Part shown: positions 60,948 to 64,000 of the stretch, in pieces | How positions within the stretch are numbered: the stretch's first letter is position 1 | How the letters are laid out: each line of letters begins with the position of its first letter | Source of the DNA: Spongiivirga citrea | GTDB lineage: Bacteria > Bacteroidota > Bacteroidia > Flavobacteriales > Flavobacteriaceae | Reading direction: 5' to 3' | Length of the DNA: 64,000 bases | Assembly: GCF_010671565.1 (NCBI RefSeq) | Contig: NZ_JAABOQ010000001.1 | Coordinates: 620,001 to 684,000 of the forward strand | Made by a program: the position numbers and the translations under genes | The notes under the pieces: generated by a model | What the model was told of the DNA's origin: nothing | What the model saw: the letters and a program-made list of their open reading frames with translations, nothing else | The model's database searches: none

Positions 60948-62057
60948 CTAATTCGCCTTGGCGATATTCTCAATAAACTGATCGAACAAATACAGCGAAT
61001 CATTTGGTCCTGGGCTTGCCTCTGGATGGTATTGTACCGAGAAACAATTCTTATTTTTCATTTTAATTCCAGCTACCGTATCATCATTTAAATGAACATG
61101 GGTCACTTCAAGTTCGGTATTGGATTCAGCTTCTTCACGATTTACAGCAAAACCATGATTTTGTGAAGTAATCTCTCCTTTACCTGTAAGTAAATTTTTA
61201 ACTGGATGATTAATCCCGCGGTGACCGTTGTGCATTTTATAAGTAGACACTCCGTTTGCTAAAGCGATCACTTGATGCCCTAAACAGATACCGAATAAAG
61301 GTTTATCTTTTTCAATGATTTGTTTAGCAACGCCAATGGCACTTTTTAATGGCTCAGGGTCACCAGGACCGTTTGATAAGAAATACCCGTCAGGATTCCA
61401 TGCTGCCATATCTTCGAACTTAGTGTCGTATGGAAATACTTTTACGTACGCCCCGCGACTTGCTATATTTCTTAGAATATTCTTTTTGATACCAATATCT
61501 AAAGCGGCAACTTTATAATTCGAATTCTCATCACCAAAATAATACGGTTCTTTAGTTGATACTTTAGAAGCCAATTCTAGTCCGTCCATATTCGGAACTG
61601 CCGCCAATTGCTTTTTTAGTTCATCCAGCTTCTCGACTTCTGTGGTAATAACACCGTTCATAGCACCATTGTCACGAATATGACTTACCAAGGCACGGGT
61701 GTCGACATCAGAAATGGCTATTAGATTGGATTTTGCTAGAAAATTCTCCAATGAATCGTCGGCCTGTTCTCTAGAATATTGATAACTAAAATTACGGCAT
61801 ATTAATCCTGCGATCTTAACAGAATCTGATTGAGACTCTTCCTCTTTGGTACCATAGTTACCAATATGTGCATTGGTCGTAACCATTAACTGACCGTAGT
61901 AGGATGGATCGGTGAATATTTCTTGATATCCCGTCATACCGGTATTAAAACAAACTTCACCGAATGCGCTACCTTCTGTTTCTCCCACAGCTTTACCGTG
62001 AAAAATGGTGCCATCGGCTAATAAAATAAGGGCTTTTTTTCTTGATTGGTACTTCAT
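60948..62057 (-). CDS. carA: Carbamoyl-phosphate synthase small subunit
   Basis: A 369-residue class I glutamine amidotransferase. The nucleophile is in PLFGICLGHQVIAL and the His-Glu pair in FSVQYHPEASPGP; the N-terminal domain opens KALILLADGTIFHGKAVG. It hydrolyses glutamine to feed ammonia to CarB, which is not in the window. It lies 163 bp from rplQ, beyond a terminator, as in other Flavobacteriia. Confidence 0.95.
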   Translation of the reverse strand: MKYQSRKKALILLADGTIFHGKAVGETEGSAFGEVCFNTGMTGYQEIFTDPSYYGQLMVTTNAHIGNYGTKEEESQSDSVKIAGLICRNFSYQYSREQADDSLENFLAKSNLIAISDVDTRALVSHIRDNGAMNGVITTEVEKLDELKKQLAAVPNMDGLELASKVSTKEPYYFGDENSNYKVAALDIGIKKNILRNIASRGAYVKVFPYDTKFEDMAAWNPDGYFLSNGPGDPEPLKSAIGVAKQIIEKDKPLFGICLGHQVIALANGVSTYKMHNGHRGINHPVKNLLTGKGEITSQNHGFAVNREEAESNTELEVTHVHLNDDTVAGIKMKNKNCFSVQYHPEASPGPNDSLYLFDQFIENIAKAN

Positions 62058-62167
62058 CTTGTTGTGCTGTTTTATTCTATTTCAATTTGTATTCAAAAAT
62101 CTCGTCAATACACGAGCTGCAATTTATTTTTAAACATTAACCGTTTTCGGTTACAAAAAAACATAAA

Positions 62168-62199
62168 AAAAAGGATAAACTTAAAAGCTTATCCTTTTT
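62168..62199 (-). terminator. Terminator of the rpsD-rpoA-rplQ operon
   Basis: AAAAAGGATAA (62168-62178) pairs with TTATCCTTTTT (62189-62199) over a 10-nt loop; T8 follows on the minus strand. It is 21 bp past the rplQ stop. Confidence 0.85.
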
Positions 62200-62220
62200 G
62201 ATATTAACGAATAATGTTCA

Positions 62221-62805
62221 TTACTCTTTCGTTTCTTCAGCGTTGTCGTCTGCTTTAGGCTCTTCTGCTGGAGCTTCTTCAGCTTTCGTTTCTTCTACAG
62301 CTTCTGCTTTCGCCTCAGTTGCAGTTTCTTCAACTTCTGCTTTTACTTCTTCTACTGTCTCTTCAACCGCGACAGGAGCATCAGCTTTTTTCTTAGAACG
62401 GCTACGACGTGATTTCTTCTTAGCGGGTGTTCCAGACGTGTAGGTCTCGTTAAAGTCTACCAACTCGATCATTGCCATTGAAGCGTTATCACCTAAACGA
62501 TTTCCCATTTTAATGATACGTGTGTATCCCCCTGGGCGATCGCCAACCTTTGTTGCTACTTCTCTAAAAAGTTCACCAACAGCTTCTTTTTGTCTTAAGT
62601 AACTAAATACTATACGACGGTTGTGCGTAGTGTCTTCTTTAGATTTTGTAACTAGCGGCTCTACAAATTGCTTTAATGCCTTTGCTTTCGCCACTGTTGT
62701 ATTTATGCGCTTGTGCTCAATTAATGAACAAGCCATATTGGCCAACATCGCTTTTCTATGCGCTGTTTTACGACCTAAATGATTAAATTTCTTTCCGTGT
62801 CTCAT
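62221..62805 (-). CDS. rplQ: 50S ribosomal protein L17 with acidic C-terminal extension
   Basis: A 194-residue protein. Residues 1-125 are ordinary L17 ([54 protein letters not shown]). After a basic linker ([12 protein letters not shown]) come about 60 residues of Glu/Ala/Lys/Val repeats. The tail is low complexity and probably disordered. Last gene of the operon. Confidence 0.95.
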   Translation of the reverse strand: MRHGKKFNHLGRKTAHRKAMLANMACSLIEHKRINTTVAKAKALKQFVEPLVTKSKEDTTHNRRIVFSYLRQKEAVGELFREVATKVGDRPGGYTRIIKMGNRLGDNASMAMIELVDFNETYTSGTPAKKKSRRSRSKKKADAPVAVEETVEEVKAEVEETATEAKAEAVEETKAEEAPAEEPKADDNAEETKE

Positions 62806-62866
62806 CTTCGTTAGATATGAGATTTTAGATGTTAGATATTAAAATCTAACTTCTGTAATCTATACG

Positions 62867-63859
62867 TTAATCCTTGTCTAATTTATATTTGGTAAGGTCC
62901 ATACCGAAGTTTAGTCCTTTTACATTTACTAGCTCTTCAAGCTCAGTTAATGATTTTTTACCAAAGTTTCTGAATTTCATTAAATCGTTCTTGTTGAAAG
63001 ATACTAGGTCACCCAATGTATCAACTTCAGCAGCCTTTAAACAGTTTAATGCACGTACTGAAAGATCCATATCAATCAACTTTGTTTTAAGAAGTTGACG
63101 CATATGTAATGACTCTTCATCATAAGTCTCAGTCTGAGCGATTTCATCCGCTTCAAGAGTAATGCGCTCATCAGAGAACAACATGAAGTGGTGAATAAGT
63201 GTTTTAGCAGCTTCGGTTAATGCATCCTTAGGATGGATAGATCCGTCAGAAACGATTTCGAAAACCAATTTTTCGTAGTCAGTTTTTTGCTCAACACGGT
63301 AATTCTCGATGCTGTACTTTACATTCTTAATTGGAGTGTAAATAGAATCGATTGCAATAGTACCGATTGGCGAACTTGACTTTTTGTTCTCTTCAGCAGG
63401 AACATAACCACGACCTTTCTCGATAGTAATGTCCATATTGATGTTTACAGAAGGTTCCATATTACAGATAACCAAGTCTGGATTTAGTACTTGAAAACCT
63501 GAGATGAACTTCTGGAAATCTCCAGCAGTTAACTGCTCTTTTCCTGTTACTGAAATAGCTACTGCTTCGTTGTCAACATCTTCGATTTGACGCTTGAAAC
63601 GAACTTGTTTCAGATTAAGGATGATTTCTGTTACATCTTCTACCACACCATCAATCGTTGAAAATTCGTGATCTACCTTATCCATACGGATTGAGGTGAT
63701 TGCAAATCCTTCAAGTGATGATAACAGCACTCTTCGCAGAGCGTTACCAACTGTCAATCCATATCCAGGTTCAAGTGGACGGAATTCGAATTTTCCTTCG
63801 AATTCAGATGAATCGATCATGATAACCTTATCCGGCTTTTGAAAATTTAGTAATGCCAT
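62867..63859 (-). CDS. rpoA: RNA polymerase alpha subunit
   Basis: A 330-residue protein: N-terminal dimerisation domain ([30 protein letters not shown]), and the C-terminal domain with two helix-hairpin motifs ([37 protein letters not shown]). It assembles polymerase and contacts promoter DNA and activators. Located 20 bp after rpsD and 61 bp before rplQ. Confidence 0.97.
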   Translation of the reverse strand: MALLNFQKPDKVIMIDSSEFEGKFEFRPLEPGYGLTVGNALRRVLLSSLEGFAITSIRMDKVDHEFSTIDGVVEDVTEIILNLKQVRFKRQIEDVDNEAVAISVTGKEQLTAGDFQKFISGFQVLNPDLVICNMEPSVNINMDITIEKGRGYVPAEENKKSSSPIGTIAIDSIYTPIKNVKYSIENYRVEQKTDYEKLVFEIVSDGSIHPKDALTEAAKTLIHHFMLFSDERITLEADEIAQTETYDEESLHMRQLLKTKLIDMDLSVRALNCLKAAEVDTLGDLVSFNKNDLMKFRNFGKKSLTELEELVNVKGLNFGMDLTKYKLDKD

Positions 63860-63879
63860 AATTTAGTTGTGGTAAATTA

Positions 63880-64000
63880 TTATTTAGAATACAATTCGAC
63901 GATTAGTTGCTCTTTAATGTTTTCTGGAATTTGAAGACGCTGAGGAATAGTAACAAACGTTCCTTCTTTCTTTTCAGAATTCCAAGTAATCCATTCGTAA
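63880..64000 (-). CDS. rpsD: 30S ribosomal protein S4, C-terminal end (partial)
   Basis: The frame enters from the right edge and ends in TAA at 63880-63882. The 40 residues read [20 protein letters not shown] and then [17 protein letters not shown], the usual S4 C-terminus. The order rpsD-rpoA-rplQ is the alpha operon. Confidence 0.93.
   Translation of the reverse strand, partial: YEWITWNSEKKEGTFVTIPQRLQIPENIKEQLIVELYSK

Noticed and set aside
62198-62443. An 81-codon Ser/Ala-rich plus-strand frame opposite rplQ
   Set aside because: It is the antisense shadow of the repetitive acidic tail of L17; its composition follows from the Glu/Ala codons on the other strand.

Overview
The window is a continuous stretch of chromosome from a marine-type Bacteroidota, almost certainly family Flavobacteriaceae. 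The sequence is AT-rich. Several genes sit just downstream of the Bacteroidota -7 element TAnnTTTG, and Shine-Dalgarno sites are scarce. Many products are SPII lipoproteins. There is a FecI/FecR/TonB-receptor system with an STN domain, and the housekeeping order rpsD-rpoA-rplQ-carA ... eno-gltA. I see no rRNA, tRNA, CRISPR array or complete insertion sequence.

Layout. 1-6.3 kb: M20 peptidase, CBS-type PLP synthase, LolC/E-like permease, a NamZ-like DUF1343 lipoprotein, a VOC protein and an NTF2-like lipoprotein. 6.3-14.5 kb: a MarR/serine-hydrolase pair with a palindromic operator, a PhyH-SDR-Dabb operon facing an AraC regulator, GDPD, a fatty-acid hydroxylase-like protein, a Cys-cluster protein and a methyltransferase. 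14.6-22.6 kb: a metzincin-like lipoprotein, QueE, an exported RidA, a HerA-like ATPase, a hydrolase and RluF. 22.6-29.3 kb: one-carbon genes (fhs, folD) and ffh, with a four-helix-bundle gene sitting between inverted repeats inserted between folD and ffh.

29.3-37.8 kb is the most interesting part. An ECF sigma factor, a FecR anti-sigma factor and an STN-containing TonB-dependent receptor are surrounded by two related surface lipoproteins, two solitary transposase-type HTH proteins, a 41-aa membrane peptide and a probable small RNA. Six copies of a bipartite element (RGGTAGGGT, exactly 14 nt, TTGTYWWAT) stand upstream of fecR, one lipoprotein, both HTH genes, the peptide and the RNA. I read this as the promoter class of the ECF sigma factor and the block as a self-contained regulon.

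37.8-49.2 kb: argS, then a polysaccharide region with a membrane glycosidase-like protein and a 1255-aa GT2-GH26-GH fusion, facing an MBOAT O-acyltransferase plus SGNH-like partner. 49.3-53 kb: assimilatory sulfate operon (DUF2061-cysH-cysD-cysN) with an Rrf2 regulator and a dyad lying against the operon's -7 element. 53-58 kb: two guanidino-modifying hydrolases, gltA and eno. 58-64 kb: DUF1801, acyltransferase 3, a membrane LytTR regulator, carA, rplQ, rpoA and the 3' end of rpsD. Two REP-like hairpin elements lie in the cys and eno-gltA intergenic regions.

All functional names come from reading motifs by eye; no database search was possible.
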